Counted from the stretch's first letter, positions 1 to 14,175 are shown. The stretch: 64,000 nt of DNA from Tubiluchus corallicola (GCA_030141605.1 JAQGDQ010000010.1:47501-111500), one strand, 5' to 3'. Notes: generated by a model from the sequence alone, not told the origin. Program-made: numbers and translations.

Positions 1-118
1 TATATATGTATTAAAGTACCTCATTATAATGCCAAACTCGCTTAACGTCAATTTTTGGCAGCCCAAAAGCAGATAGTATAAAATGGTTCGACATTAGATA
101 TACATATCATGAAAATAA

Positions 119-122
<4 letters not shown>

Positions 123-162
<40 letters not shown>
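123..162. repeat. (AT)n microsatellite
   Basis: About 20 perfect AT dinucleotide units in AT-rich non-coding sequence. Confidence 0.95.
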
Positions 163-165
<3 letters not shown>

Positions 166-2794
166 TTAGCTTATGATCAGTAACGATACAATTTTACTAT
201 TTCTTTGCTTATAATCAATCAAGTACCATTTATTTACCTCTAGCTTTTTATTGCTTTCAGAATATTTTTACTTCGATAACTTTTAACAAAGGTTAAACTT
301 AACATTGAGAACAAGGGATAAAAGAAGCAGACGCCATTTTAGACGACAAAGACTAATGGCCTATTTATAAAAATGCAAATTATAACAATAATTATAAGAT
401 AAATGTTACCGAGAAATTTATTTCAAAATTCATAATTATTCTCCAATTTTTTTGCTTCATTACAATAGCACTAGTTAATTAATTTTAATTAGAAAAGGCT
501 TAATAAGAATGGGCTACTTTACCCTACAGATTTTTCAAGAAATATTTAAAAGCACTTTCACTAAAACAATTTACAAAAGATTGCATCGCACATGAACAAA
601 CATTTTTTATAATGAAAATTTATTTTATATTTATTATCAAATAAAAATAAAAGACAGACTGAATAAATGAAATAATGAAGAAGTGAATAAACGCACGCAA
701 ATAAATGAATAGGTAATAATAATTATGTAATTTTTTTGTAAACTGTTCGACACGTGTGTTAGTGCATAAAGGAAAACAAGCACACGAACTTTCTAAAATA
801 ATTACTAATTAATTATTGTGATCTTAAACATAACAATTTTTTCACATTTTTTCTTGTTCTTCATGTTTGATATCAAAGGTCAATTAATTGTAGATTTGTA
901 ACATCATAATTAGTAAAATGACAGTAAGTTGTTAGATGTTTATTTTGGAATACATCTATGTTTAAATATACTTCTGCTTCAATTAAGTTTATAATTACAA
1001 CCGCTATATCAGAATTCTTGATCAGACCTGGACGCCCAATCACGAATTCTCAAATCAAAAATTTGAAATTTTATTAATCGACTAACACGTCAATATATAT
1101 ATTAAAGCTCTCACAAGTAACAGTGGTTGTGATTTGTGTGCTGGCAAAAGAACAGCGTCAGATGTAGGCTCGTACGTTACCCGTGGACTCAATGCATATT
1201 TAATGCTTCCCATAGTCCTTATTTACAAAAGGCAAAACATTTTGAATACGGACAAGCATTAGCTAGAATAATAGACGGGATTATTGACTGATTGCGCGTA
1301 AGGCTGAAAGCAAAAGCAGAGTGTCAGAAATACAATTACCCATCCCTGGTCGTAAATGAAACCTATAAAAAAGAGATAACATCTTGCAGATCTCTGCGTA
1401 TTTTACAAATTTCAAATAACCTCAAATCAAATCAATGTTAGAAATTAGCAAATTGCCATTGATAATCTCCTGAGATGAGCCAGTGAACTGAACAGAACTG
1501 GTAAAGGTCTTTTAGCCATGTTCCTGATGTGTCTAACCGCCTTAATGACAGTCTTTTACGCCTTGATATATAACATATGTGTACGAAGGCAAAAGACGGT
1601 ACAAAACTGCCTGAAGTAGTTTTCCAAGTGATCGCTTAACCAGTTAAAAATCAGGTTGGCAATGCTTAACTTTTGTGAAAAGTACACATTACGATCACTC
1701 AGCTACCCAGCTCCTCCCTCTCGCGGCAATTCCAATAACAGCAATTTACCAATAAACCATGAGAACGACGGAGAAAAATGAAAAAAGTACAATCGCAATC
1801 AACCCTCATTTTATGTTTCGCATAATAATAGCTTCGCAGGAGCGCTCGCTTTTTCAAACCTAAAGTGCTAAAGCTAATGAATAATCTTCAAGATTGATTT
1901 TTAAAAAGCCATCTATAGCGATTTTAATCTTAAAAGTGCAAAACTTGCGTACTGTAGATATATATATATATAATTATATGCCTACATTTTCAGATCATTG
2001 AGCTTAATTAAAGGCCACGCAGACAGAGTTTACACAATCACCTGGATATGCATAATGATTTAAACAAAACTCTCACAGCACACCACCTATTCGACTGCAC
2101 TGATGTGCACTATTTACAACAAACTATATCAAGTGAACAAAGCAGCCTTATTGTACCTTTGCTATTTATGCAAACGCGTTTCACTTGCGATATTTTTAAA
2201 TAATCGATTTTTAATCATTCTTAAATATAATAATTCTTTATAACATAAGTTTAATAAATATCCTTAAAAAACACAAAATATTCAGTATACTAGCAATAAT
2301 AACCCCTATTTTGGTTTCAAAGGATTAACTTGTGAAGCCAGACAAGGTGAAATGACAATTTACCTGTCAGCGTGCGTACAATTACCAAGGTGAGAAAACC
2401 ACCTTGAGTTGCCATTATTTGAGAATCCACAAGAGTGTCTCCTTTGCGGTCAATCTACCAAGCTGGTGAATTAAGGTACGTGTTGAGCGAAAACATACAT
2501 GGCTTCTTATAGTTTAATTGTAGGGTGGAAGCAAGAGTAGCCATTGAAATATCAAAGAAGCCTTTCCCAGGCAAAAACGTTTTCAAAAATATACTATTGC
2601 GACAGCGTGTAAAAATATAAACCTGTCTCAAAACGAAATCTATGCAAAAAGTAACGTAAACTTAATAAAATTAAGCAGTACTATAAAAATATAGTGACTA
2701 CCGCTTTGTAGTACTGGCTATCCAAATGTTTGTAAGGCAAAAAATACAATCTTACATTAGTCATTTGCTCTCTCAGCATCCCCCTCATTCTCAT
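163..2794. other. Non-coding stretch, no gene recognised
   Basis: AT-rich sequence with stops in all frames. I see no conserved protein fragment, no convincing exon and no structured RNA. A short (TA)n run lies near 1960. Confidence 0.6.
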
Positions 2795-2873
2795 CTCTCT
2801 CCTCTCCTCTCTCTCTCTCTCTCTCTCTCTGTCTCTGTCTCTGTCTCTGTCTCTGTCTCTGTCTCTGTCTCTG

Positions 2874-2961
<88 letters not shown>

Positions 2962-3003
2962 TCTTTCCCTCCCTCCCTCTCTCTCTCTCTCCCTCTCCCT
3001 CTC
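2795..3003. repeat. Compound (CT)n / (GTCTCT)n microsatellite
   Basis: A pyrimidine tract built of three blocks: CT dinucleotides, then about ten copies of a GTCTCT-type hexamer (about 2830-2893), then CT again with CCCT interruptions. Open frames of poly-Ser/Leu or poly-Glu/Arg across it are artefacts of the repeat. Confidence 0.95.
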
Positions 3004-6000
3004 CCATATATATAAGAAGACTATTTCGAGACTGCGCTGAAAGCTCATCCAATATGGCCAATACACATTACAGTTATGAAAAAATACCGTTCCGTTCAGA
3101 AAATATCATTAGTCTCGGACCATAATGTATAGAGTTACACATACTCAGAGTAATTATATCTCGCAATTGTCTTCAAGGGATGCTAGAAAAAGCACTCATT
3201 TAATGAGCGGTGAGCATTGTTAGTTGTAATTAGTAACAAGAAACCTTCGACTAGGTGCAGAGCAAATTTTTTCGGCGCGTACTTTTTTTATTTGCAATAT
3301 TGTGTAGGATGAGAAATTATATCTAATGAGCCGTAGTGGTTGTCCGTAGTTGGAAAATAATTGGAAACTGGAGATAGTCAGATAGAAGCTAGATCACAAA
3401 GACAATGAGACAGCCTGAGAAATATAGAAAGCAATTACGCGAAAGCAATTGCAAATTGATTCCAACAACCATACAAGCAACGTACGTATGACAACTCCTG
3501 TAAGAAACTGAACATATCAAATTGTAACAAAAATAATGGATTCCTCGTTTTCCACAAAAATGAGGGGAAAACGAAAAGTATACAGTAAGATCAGGTTTTT
3601 GTATGGGGACAAAAAAGGAAACGCTTTCGGATACGCTGATTACATGAAGACAACTGTCATTTTTCAATAAGTGCTGACTGAAGCTGTCACTTTTCAATAG
3701 GACCGATTGAAAAAAGACACACTGCCCAATAAAAAATACGATATCCTTGGATGCACACAATACAATAGGTTTGATAACCCCATTGCAACTATTCCATGCC
3801 TACAGTAAAAAAGTGTTGCAGTGAGTCGTTATATACTATAGAGTGCAATAAACACTTGTAGTGTATAATACCGCGTAGATATTTCCCTTCTAAATATGTA
3901 AGTACACAAGCTCATCCTTAAAAGTACCACTACCAATTACCAGTGAGAAACGTGGTACAATGAAGATAGTAGAAAAGGATAAACTTTAAGGTACTGTACA
4001 TAAGTTCTCCTTTAATCGTCAAAATTGGAATTACGGTGTATGAATTGGAATTTAAGAAATTCTCATTTAAGTCCTAGTATAGGGTTGTTCATTATGACTG
4101 CGCTAGGCTGCACGAGGCTCTCATAATTCTTCAAAATCTAGTTCATCTTGGAGCCAACTGTATGCAACGTGCAGGTGATAACAAGGCTAAAATACCTTCT
4201 TTGATTAGGATGTTGGCAAAGACCAACATTTTCCAATTTATGCGACTTCAATATAGCTAGTAGATTAAGTTAGGTTTTAAGGTGTGTTGTTTTACAACAT
4301 GCTGTATTCGCAAAGCACAGTAATTTAGTACACCAAACTGTAGGAACATAAAAGGGTGAGAAAGGCAAAAATGTGCTTATTTTTCAATAGTCGTCTTACA
4401 AAATTTATACATTGCTTATTATTTTCTACACTTTAATTTATTTTACTGACAACAAACAACAAAAACAAAGCAAACATTTCTTCTTGCTGGCCGCAACTGT
4501 TATAGCTCTCAAACAAAACACAACAGTTAATGAGCAAGCACAAGGCAAAAGAGCACTAACATCACAGACAGACTCATCAACTAATCCTTTGTGTTTTTTT
4601 CTGAAAACAAGTTGCAAATTCACATACAAGACCACGAAACACGAAAGACTTTGGCAGCAATAGGTATAACAACCCAAGTTTTACAAGTGAAGGAAATTAG
4701 TATTACAGTTTTGTATTATTTCTGTCAAGTTTCACTTCTTATTTACACAGTACATCCAAAATAACATACGAACCTAGAAATCATAAAATACATATTAAAC
4801 GACAGATGATAGAAAAAGCAATTATTCTTTTTAAACAAAACAACTTTCTACTTCTTCACTACTATTTGACTTAATTGGGGCATCTTTAAGGAACATCAAA
4901 CAAATACCTAAACAAAACTAACTCCATCTGTTAGGCGATTTACAGGATAATCCCAATCATAACAGATTTCTCTGTGAAGCTGGATCAGTTTACCAGGCAG
5001 AGCTTATGTGGAAAAACAGCAAAGTTATGGAAATTCTCCAGAGAAATGCTTCATTTGTTGTGGTGTGTGCAAAAAAATGCTATGTTCCACACTTGGGTGC
5101 CAGAAGCAATATTCTGGACAATTCCTGATGAACATTTTGCAATCCTTCAGCAACCTTGTACAATGAATCCTGGCAACTCTTCGACAGCATTCTCCATTTT
5201 TCCTAGCAAATCTTGAGAAATGTTCTGCATCATTTCCTGGCGATTCACGAATGAAACTCAACTTACTGTCACCAATTTTCAGCATTAGTTCTCAAAAATA
5301 AAATAAGTTCTGTTCAACAAAGTAAAATAAAATATATTAATTCTAAGCCAAAGTAACTAAATGTGCACTAGCTAAAGCACCTGTGGGTTAGCCAGTACAA
5401 TAAGGCTACCTAAACAAATTACTATTTAGCCAGTCCTGCCCAGTGCTGCGACTTTTGGCAAACCCTATAATGTAATCATCTTTGTTAAAACACACTGAGT
5501 CAACAAAGACATCCAGCATCTTCACAGCACAGCGCTGCAACATGTATAATTATATTTCCGAATTATTAACTTAGTGTTGCCTTACTGTTTGGCATTAGCT
5601 CGGGTTGCAGATTGGATAGATATTGACTACTGCAAATTTGCCTTGAGTTTATTGAGTTTATGACTTTTGCCACTATGGTCACACTGACAGACTTCCTGAA
5701 TCATCACAGTTAATTGTATCGTCATGAACTCACCACAGCCAATTGTGTCACTGAATAATACAATAACAAAATTTAACAAGCCACCCCGTACTTGATAAAT
5801 TTAACTTGGACTACTTTTGATTAACTTGTAGTTGGATTAATTTTTTGCTATTATAAGCATCAGTTTTAAATCCATTTTCACTAATTAAAATTCAGCACTG
5901 CTAAAACCAAATTAATGCCAGCTCATCCTCTCCACCTTTTTCTGTGTCCTCTTTCTTGTAGCCTCTAAATTCTGTTCCATTTTTTAACTTTTTAAAACTG

Positions 6001-6270
6001 TTGTGCCAAGTTTTGTGCTAAATCAAAAGAACAAGATTTACTCACCTGAAACTCTTTTCCCACAAGATGCTAACTGGGTGCACATTTTTTTCCTGAATTC
6101 CCAACAGATGGCGGCTGACTTTTTTGACTCGGCCAATTATTGCCACGGAACAACAAACCATGAATGAAGACGCAAATCCAAATCAGATGCCAAATTTGCC
6201 GATGGGGCAGATTCAACATTTGGAAAACATAAGCGCGATCTTCCAAAGACAAAGTCACACTCAAAAAAAT
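3004..6270. other. Non-coding stretch, no gene recognised
   Basis: No convincing coding exon. A minus-strand segment near 5155-5256 reads as a short amphipathic peptide but lacks good splice sites. Confidence 0.55.
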
Positions 6271-6284
6271 GAGAGTGGACAAGA

Positions 6285-6520
6285 GAAGCTCATCTAAGGA
6301 ATGAACGAATGAATGCTCAAATGAGTGAAGCATGAAACAAGTACACGACTAAATGAAATACGAACTGCACGTATGAGTAAACTGAATTAGTGAAAGAATG
6401 AAAGAGTGAACGCATGCATGCATGAATGAATGAACTAACGAAGGAAGGAAGAAACAACGGAAGGAAATAAGGGAGGAAGGAATAAATGAATTTATGAATG
6501 TTATGGATGAATGAATGAAT
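6285..6520. repeat. Degenerate GAAT/GGAA tetranucleotide repeat
   Basis: Repeated GAAT, GAAC and GGAA words cover about 230 bp with many substitutions, for example around 6300-6330, 6400-6440 and 6500-6520. This looks like an old decayed tetranucleotide microsatellite. Confidence 0.75.
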
Positions 6521-6599
6521 AATCGCTGGCTGACTGCCTGGGTATTTGGCTCGATGGACAGAAGGTCTGACTGAATAAATGCATTAATAAATAAAATAA

Positions 6600-9500
6600 A
6601 GAAATAATAAATAGAGCAATAAAATAAGAAAACACATGCAAGTAATACTTAACCACTTAACATATTAACAAATTACTATTGGGAAATCAGTTCTATAAAT
6701 ATTAAAGAAAAAGCCAAGCCTTCTGGGAAATTATGTTTATTTCAATGTTTATGAAAAACATTAGAAAGATTTAGTAATAAAAGTGCGACAAGCTCCTGGA
6801 ATAATTAGTAAAAAAACTTTAAAGGTGTGATCATTTCACGTTTGGGCCCATTTTTCCACCAAAGATCTCACTCGCCGACTGAAGAAAAGCAGCGCACTGT
6901 CAATTTCCGTCCAAAGAATAATACGCATTTACAAAAAAGAAAGCTAATTTTGAACACTAGGTAGTTGTAGAAGTTTGAATTACGTTAAGCAGCACGCTCT
7001 TACGGAAACCCTCGATGCGCTTACGAAAAGTCACGAAGTCCACTAGATGCGTCATAATTTTCAAGTGAATAGTGGCTATCAACGCGCCCGAAAATTTTTT
7101 ACAGCGGTAGTATAAATTAACTTTGTGAATTAGAGACAGTTTTTTGCAAATTTCTTTATTTGTTATTTTGTGTATAAGCGAAAGCAGCAAAATAAACCCA
7201 GCATACTAAATATCGAGTAAATGACGCGTCTTTTCCTTTAATAACTACTATGTATTATTATGTAAGGAGTGTACTTACTAATATGAAGAAACTATACTTA
7301 ACTTCTACGAAAGAAATTCTCAAATAAAGGTTAAATTCATTTCATGACTGTAATTGCACAAGAATTGCAGTCATTAAATACAGATAAAAAGAAAATATCT
7401 TTTAAATAATTGTTATTATTAAAAAAAATTAATGAACTGAATTTTGAAATACGAAATATGAGATATTTTTGTTAGCATAACAGTTATTCACTTTTCTAGT
7501 ACCAGATTACTGCTTAAGTAACGAAAGAGTAGTCGATTACTTTAAGTAACAGAGTATTTAACTGAAAAGGAGAGATGCTTGCTTGTAAGTACAACATTGT
7601 TTGGGCGCACAGCAGAGGGCGGGACAGTCGAGATTTGCGCTCTAATAACGGAAGACGAAACAACCAAAAAGAAAAACGGGTTTCTAGTCTCAAGCCGCGG
7701 GGGCAGTGAAAAAACGACGGAAAAAGCACGCAAACTTAAGTGTTCTGGTATCAACTTCTTCAAACTTCAAGCAGATATGATTTCAGTAAAAAGCTCAGAC
7801 AGATTAGCTGACATCTTGGCTGAGATGAACTAACTGGATAACTCTGTCTAATTTTCTTTGACAAAACAAGAGAAGGGTTGGCGAGCGGATCCATACCGAG
7901 GGAGTATAAAGGTTAAGCAGGACCACGTACTGAAACTTGTTGGATATTTCAAAAAAAGGAAAATAATTGTTTTGAAAACCAATTTGTTACAACAATTCAT
8001 TTGAAAGTAGTAGAAAGTATCAATAAAATGCAACGTTGCGCAACCTAACCACGCCTTCTGCAGTAAGACAGCAATCAGAAGCCGGTTAAGATAGCAGCTA
8101 AATCAACAGGGAGAGAACCATGGCAGAAAACATACAGTTTTTTATTTTCGGTGTAAAATAACAGCAACAATATTTACAGTTGCGAATTGATAGTAAGCGC
8201 TGATTACTAACTATGTTCACATTAGGGTGATTAGCATTTGGTATCAACGGCAAAACAGTTACTAGAAGCAAATGTAGAATGGTTAGAGGTAGAATGATAG
8301 AGCTCATCTGTCATGAGCTGGGATTTAGAAGAGGTACAGCTGGTGTTAGTGGTCTCACCTTCTGCCATTAGCGCATCACCTTGACAGCAACGATTTATCA
8401 ACATGTAGGGTTTTCTTTTAAAGCTACTAATTTTAATGTGCAGTTGTAATAGTTAAATATTGCAGAAGCGTCTGCTCTACCTAAAGCAATTGTTAATTAC
8501 ATAAAAAAACTGAAAATCACGCTGCTGTTAACATTGCCAAAAGTTAGAAGCCGTTCTGTAAATTAAGAACCTCGAACACTGAGATTTTAATTACACTAAC
8601 CCCAGTTCTCTGTATTTTAGGCTTATATGAAAATGCTGCGCTAATTCATCAAATGTTAGGAACATATCGCCAAGAAATGACAGCAGAAACTTCTTTCGTG
8701 GAAGTTGGACAACCTCTGTCATACTGGAAACTGTAGCATAGTAGCTCTGATCACTCCATATTCCAGACCTACTCCATCTCCAAAGTTGTCTAACCAAAAC
8801 AAGTTTCAAAGAGTTTCATTCATGAAGTCCCCAAACTCATGCTAAAATGCTTTTTCCTTATGTCTTTGCCAACACCAGCCACACTGACAACAAAACGAAA
8901 ATTTGTTTTTGAAACACCATAAGTGGAACCGGTAATAGCTCTTTTGCTATGCAGACATCGCAATAAACACTTCTACCAGAGCGGCAGAAACTGAAAAACC
9001 ATAATTACCCAGCTTACTCGTGTTCTACACGTTCATAAAAACGCAGTTGCCTCAAGAGTGATGGTCTCTTAGACCAGATGTACGATCGTAAAAATTTATC
9101 TCATTATACTTATCGCATCCAAGAGCAAGAATATTGCGTATTTAAAACGTGCACACTTAAGCTCAAGTAATAAGAAATAAATGTGATTTTTAGTCTTTAC
9201 AACTTTGTCTTTCTATTAATAGAACCTTTGCACACTGGTAAGCAAAAATTTCCAGCAAATTAAAGCATCCTATAAGCTACAGCTTGCTTTCAGGTACGTC
9301 GTTTACATGATAAGTAAATTGTCGCTAGAGACCTTAGGCTTAAAATACTGCGCTTGTCTCCAATGTCGTATCAGTTTTGTCATTTTCATTATTTCCGCGA
9401 CCTTCACATTTGTGGGCAACAGTATTTTATGACGCTGTCAAAATTGTGACACTTTGCCGACTACAGTTAAAACTTTATCTGCCTTTATCTCTCTTCGAAG

Positions 9501-9763
9501 GCGGACTTATTTATTGGGGAAAACAGTAATGTGATAGCACTATATTTACAGCGCTGATAAGAATTAGTGAATTAGTCATTTAAAAATTTTGCGCTTGATA
9601 TTTGACAGTTGCACACGTTTCAGTAAATACACGTCTAAAACTGGCCTCTCATCCAAGAGAAATCGCAAGGAAATTGCAATCTAGCTGATTGAATTGAAAT
9701 TCCTCACCCAACTGCCTGGATGCCGTTTATAAGATCATTTAGTATTGTCCATTTCGTAAATAT
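6600..9763. other. Non-coding stretch, no gene recognised
   Basis: No recognisable protein. It holds the first copy of a 33-bp dispersed motif (7604-7636). Around 7490-7560 there are repeated AGTAAC / GATTACT words that resemble the subterminal sequence of some hAT elements, but no transposon ends were located. Confidence 0.5.
7604..7636. repeat. 33-bp dispersed motif, copy 1
   Basis: A GC-richer 33-bp block beginning GGCGCACAGCAGAGGG and ending GGACAGTCGAGATTT. It recurs on the same strand at 10042-10074 with a single mismatch. The flanking sequence is not similar, so this is not part of a long duplication. Confidence 0.8.
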
Positions 9764-10513
9764 AGGAATGTAGGTAAAATGGCACAGGAAACAAATGGCC
9801 CAAATGGAACAGTAGAAAAATGACTCACTTAGTAAAATGTGCGTTTGTTTGCATTAAATTAGTATTACATTAAAATCAGAAACAAACAAATTATCATATC
9901 TATTCTTCATTAATAATTATTATAATAAAACACGGTGTATTCAAGGCACACATCGTTCATTATAAACAACAGAAACATCTCATCACTGTAAAACATAATG
10001 CAAAAGACTTAAAATGCAGTGAAAGCTTCACGGTCACTTTAGGCGCACAGCAGAGGGCCGGACAGTCGAGATTTACTGTTTTAATAGCTCTAAAAACAAT
10101 AAAGCCTGATAAAAATAACCATAGAGTAAGTATCGCTTGTTTTGTTATTGTATTGCTCAGATAAATTAATCCACTCTTTAAGTACTTTAAAGACCACACT
10201 AGATATATTCATTAAGACGAACACTGTAATTAGCTGATTAGCAAGCAGTGCATTTTTCTAACAATTAGTAATATGCTAACGTCGAGATCTTGCTTGGAAT
10301 CTGTTACCTACTGATCCCCCTACAATTATTCCTATTGCTCGGGAATGTATGGAAGCTACATGCTTAATTGTTTGAAAAGTGGTTTCCTTTTGAAAGCCCT
10401 TTATCCGAAAATAAGCCTATTAAGCCGCGTATACTGTATATTATATCATTGTGTCATTTTTACCACTTTTCCATTTGTACCGTTTTTGCCTGTGCCATTT
10501 GGGCCACATTCCT
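9764..10513. mobile_element. Candidate MITE bounded by ~60-bp imperfect inverted repeats
   Basis: The block 9764-9823 matches the reverse complement of 10454-10513 at roughly 80% with small indels. It shares CCTGTGCCATTT, ACATTCCT and TCATTTTT in the same order. The 750-bp interval has no transposase-like frame and contains copy 2 of the 33-bp motif. No target-site duplication was found. The arms are rich in CCATTT words, so part of the match could be compositional. Confidence 0.4.
10042..10074. repeat. 33-bp dispersed motif, copy 2
   Basis: Matches 7604-7636 at 32 of 33 positions (a C for G at the 18th base). It lies inside the candidate inverted-repeat element. Confidence 0.8.
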
Positions 10514-13500
10514 CTGCGCACCTTTATTTAGAACGCCATTCTGTGTGGCCATAGAAATGTTGCTTACAGTTTCATCGCAAAAAGTTAGAATACAAAGTGG
10601 CACTACAATATAAAAACTACATGAACATGATACAACGAAAACGAGATCGGCTTTACGACGAAAAACATCTCTTTATAAGGTTACATCACAGGCGAGTAAC
10701 CCAAAAATTGGAAACTATTGTTTGTTACTTTCTTTTATTTCACAGTGCTAAAAACAAGCAAAAAGATTACTATAATAGTTAGTTAAATTTAGCAGTATTG
10801 GCACACATACATTTTTGGATCATGTATTCATAAATATAAATGCTTTCATAAAAATAGTAAGCTTCGATATTGAAAATAGTAATAAGAAGTAGGTCATTAT
10901 TGCATATAAGAAATAAATTGGTCCTATGGCGGATCCTTGTGGTGCACCACAGTTTACAACCTATGTATAAAGTGAGTAAAGCATGCATTGCTCGCATAAC
11001 ATGGTTACTCTGCATATTTTCTCATATGCTGACGCAGGGCAAAAAATCAAAATTTGTAACGAAACTGGAAACTGTCGTCGTCATAGCACTATCACTAAAC
11101 CCTCGGGCTACCGTTTTTAGTATTAGCAGCTTCAAGATACAAGAATTCTGCAAACAGGCTGCTAGCTGCTAAAATACTTAGTTACATAGTACGTCCCCGT
11201 CCAAAAGACGTGGATTGGTGCCACTGCTGGGCTGTAACCGTACACCCGCCTGGGCACTACTAATGAAGTGGTAATCAATCGACGATCACTAATCACACAG
11301 CTACATGTGACACTAATTGCTCGGTTATGTGATACATACTACAGAGCGGTATCATTAAAGGACAGTCAGACTCTTTCATCTTCCCAAATGACAATTATAA
11401 CTAGTAGAGGATGAAGGCAGGATGCGAATGCTCAGAAAAGCAAAGTGCATGCAAGCTAAAGCATGATGCACACTAGGTAGTGACGCGACGAAAAATCGTA
11501 CCAATATACAAAAACCTCAGAAAGTAACAAAAGTTCTACTGCATCTGGATTTACGAATTAGCATCACCAAAGGAAAAGTAAGATGAGCTGCATTTAAACC
11601 TAGATTATAGTTTCTGGTTTGAATGATCTAGTTTCATAATCAGTTAATTACATTAGCCAACTAACAAATAAACAAACAAACAAACAAACATTGGTTTGCG
11701 GGACTGGCAAAAGAAAAAAATACAAAAATCGTGTCTTAAAATTAGCAGGTATTTTTGTTCAAATAAATTATTCGCATCTCGAGTCATATCTGCTTATGTA
11801 CATGGTAGATATAAGCATAGCTATAGCTCTTGGGCAAAGCCGTTTAACTTGAGGGCATCTTTGGCCTCGGTTAAGCCACGGTAGCTTATAGGTTAAAGTC
11901 AGGTGTATATTACTTATTGACTCAAATTTAGATAAAGGTTCCGCCGAAAATATTGTTCAAATTCGTCAAGCGGTTGGAAAATGATGTACGCGTTGGCAAA
12001 CGGACAGCACGTATGTGTGTATAACATTCAAATAATTTCAAAAAGTTTTTTGCTAAGAAAACTTGGCATAATGCCAGGATTGCCACCCGGTCACGAACCG
12101 AAATAAGTAGACAAGGACAAGCTTGGGAGTCTGGGTTTGGGACGGAGCTCTGGAAACCAACGCATTTTCTGTATTTAAGACATTTTGTGGGGGCTTTTTT
12201 CACAAACAAATTTCTTTTAGACCCTAAAAAAGCCTAAGTTTAAAACTTACAACAGTGTAAGCACCGTACGTCAACTTTTGGAGTTTTTTCAAGTTCCAAT
12301 ACATTTCTCAGTTCCAAAACAATAGGTTTTCGAGTTTCTGGAGATAGTTACGTGAATTAAGGCTAAAGCGGAAATATATTTGCTTGGCAGCAATTGTCGC
12401 TACAGCAAAACTTGGCAAAAATGCAGACAGGGTGAAATGATGAAACCATACAATCCTTTAAATTTTATTTTAATAAGTTTACTGTTTTACATACTGAAGA
12501 TTGTGCTGTTTTTAAGTTAGCCTTACGCACGGCTTCAAAAGTGTGCAAGTTGTAATTCAGTTTTTTCCACTTCAATTTCAATGCCATAGCTGATGGTCGA
12601 AATCATACAGATGTATGGCTGAATTTCAAGAAATTGAGCGGCCAAATCAGGAGTGTGGCAACACTATGAATAAGGCTGCCCCGCAGTGATTGGATGTAAC
12701 CGTATCTCTTGCAAGTGACATTACTATATACGTAACACGGTCGCACGTGTAAGTGCATAAAAACAGATAAAAATCAAACTAACTTTCTGCTCGCAGTCTG
12801 AAAATGTCCTTTTCTTTTCCTTGGGAGATCGTAACATCTGGACAGCTGAATGGGATTTCCCAGTTTTGTTCACAGACGTTGGGGAAATGGCATTTCTAAT
12901 TCCAGTATTCATCATGCACATTGTCAACGTCTAAAGTACGCCTGTATTACACTCCTTTTTTTCTAGAAATAATAAAAAAGCAATGAATTCCTGCACATTA
13001 CAGTACCCTTTTGACGTTCCTACAACTAAAACGTTTTTTGAATGTTAGGTAATAGATAGGTTTCCAGGTTGGCTGGCCCAGCACGAAGATGATTTAGTTT
13101 GCTGGTTGGTTGTTGGTCAGTTGATTGGTTGATGACTGATTTATTGGCCCACAAAGTTAAAAACTTACACTATAATCACAAAGAAGTTAGCCAATTTTTC
13201 CTTGATACATGGCACACAGCGAAATCACTGATATCAGTGAAATACACGTCCATAACTTCTTGCGAATAAACAGACATGCTTTCCCACACAAATCTAATAG
13301 TTAATTAGCAATGAACATCTTTATATGATAAATATCATCGATTTTGTTTGCTACTTCCGAATACATTTTATCAGGAAAATCAAAACTTTTCCTCTCCTTC
13401 CAGCTCTTTCAGAATTTCTACTGAAATCCATCTACAAGTTTTTGACATTTAGTGGACAAACGAACAAAAAACTAAATAAACAGGTGCATAAAAATACATC

Positions 13501-14100
13501 TGTCAATTTTCCCAGTTTTCAAGGGGAGCACATATTCATCCTTAACATAAAAAGAAACCAGAGAGACAAATGATGGTAAGTATAAAAACAAAGGAGCCAA
13601 AAAACATGACAGAGATTGACTTGTTTTTTTGGGTTTCAACATTAACCCCTTTTTAGGAACAAGGAAAAAATTTACGCTGTTCACAAACCCGCCGGTTAGT
13701 TGCTCTTGATTCGACTTTCCAGAACTCTTGGTTTCATTTATCAGCAACTTAATTCATACGTAATTTTGTCTCGAGTATTTCAAGTAAGCTTTATGATGTT
13801 TATACAGTGCCCCATCTAGTTTCAAAGTTTTCTTTTAAGCTTGAAATCTCCAACAAACTATAACAGGGCGAATGTATTTCCCACAGCGAAAAAACCATGG
13901 TGCATATGCCGTTAGACAACATGAAACATTTTTCGTAAATTCATAGTCATCAGTCTCCTCACGTTGGAGTTCTGTCCCGATTTCGAGAATTTGTTGTAAC
14001 CTGTCTAACGGTAGCCAGTAATGAAGGCAACATTAAAAACTCATCAGCAAAACACTAGCACTTTTTCTCTTCACAAGTCGCACCGCAGCCAAGGTCTCCT
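10514..14100. other. Non-coding stretch, no gene recognised
   Basis: No convincing exon on either strand. It includes a short (AAAC)n run at about 11666-11690 that could be a retroposon tail, but no matching body was recognised. Confidence 0.55.
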
Positions 14101-14144
14101 GACATTTTTTCGCATTTTTGGGTCAAGCATGACAAGGTGACAGT

Positions 14145-14150
14145 TATAAA
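14145..14150 (+). promoter_or_regulatory. TATA box of the Gly/Tyr-acidic protein gene
   Basis: A TATAAA box lies in the context GTGACAGTTATAAAGGGGG. A short leader exon follows, ending at 14232 with donor GTAAGA, so transcription probably starts near 14175-14180. About 30 bp upstream of the box (14115-14144) is closely matched by 20371-20397 ahead of the paralogue, which supports a true core promoter. The paralogue lacks the TATA itself. Confidence 0.7.
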
Positions 14151-14175
14151 GGGGGTGACAGCGCGACGGGCGAAT

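Noticed and set aside
2681-3066. Poly-Arg/Glu and poly-Ser/Leu open frames of about 100-126 residues
   Set aside because: They are translations of the compound CT/GTCTCT microsatellite in different frames.
10915-10960. Segment reading PMADPCGAPQFTT
   Set aside because: Slight resemblance to retroelement sequence but too short and with no supporting motifs around it.
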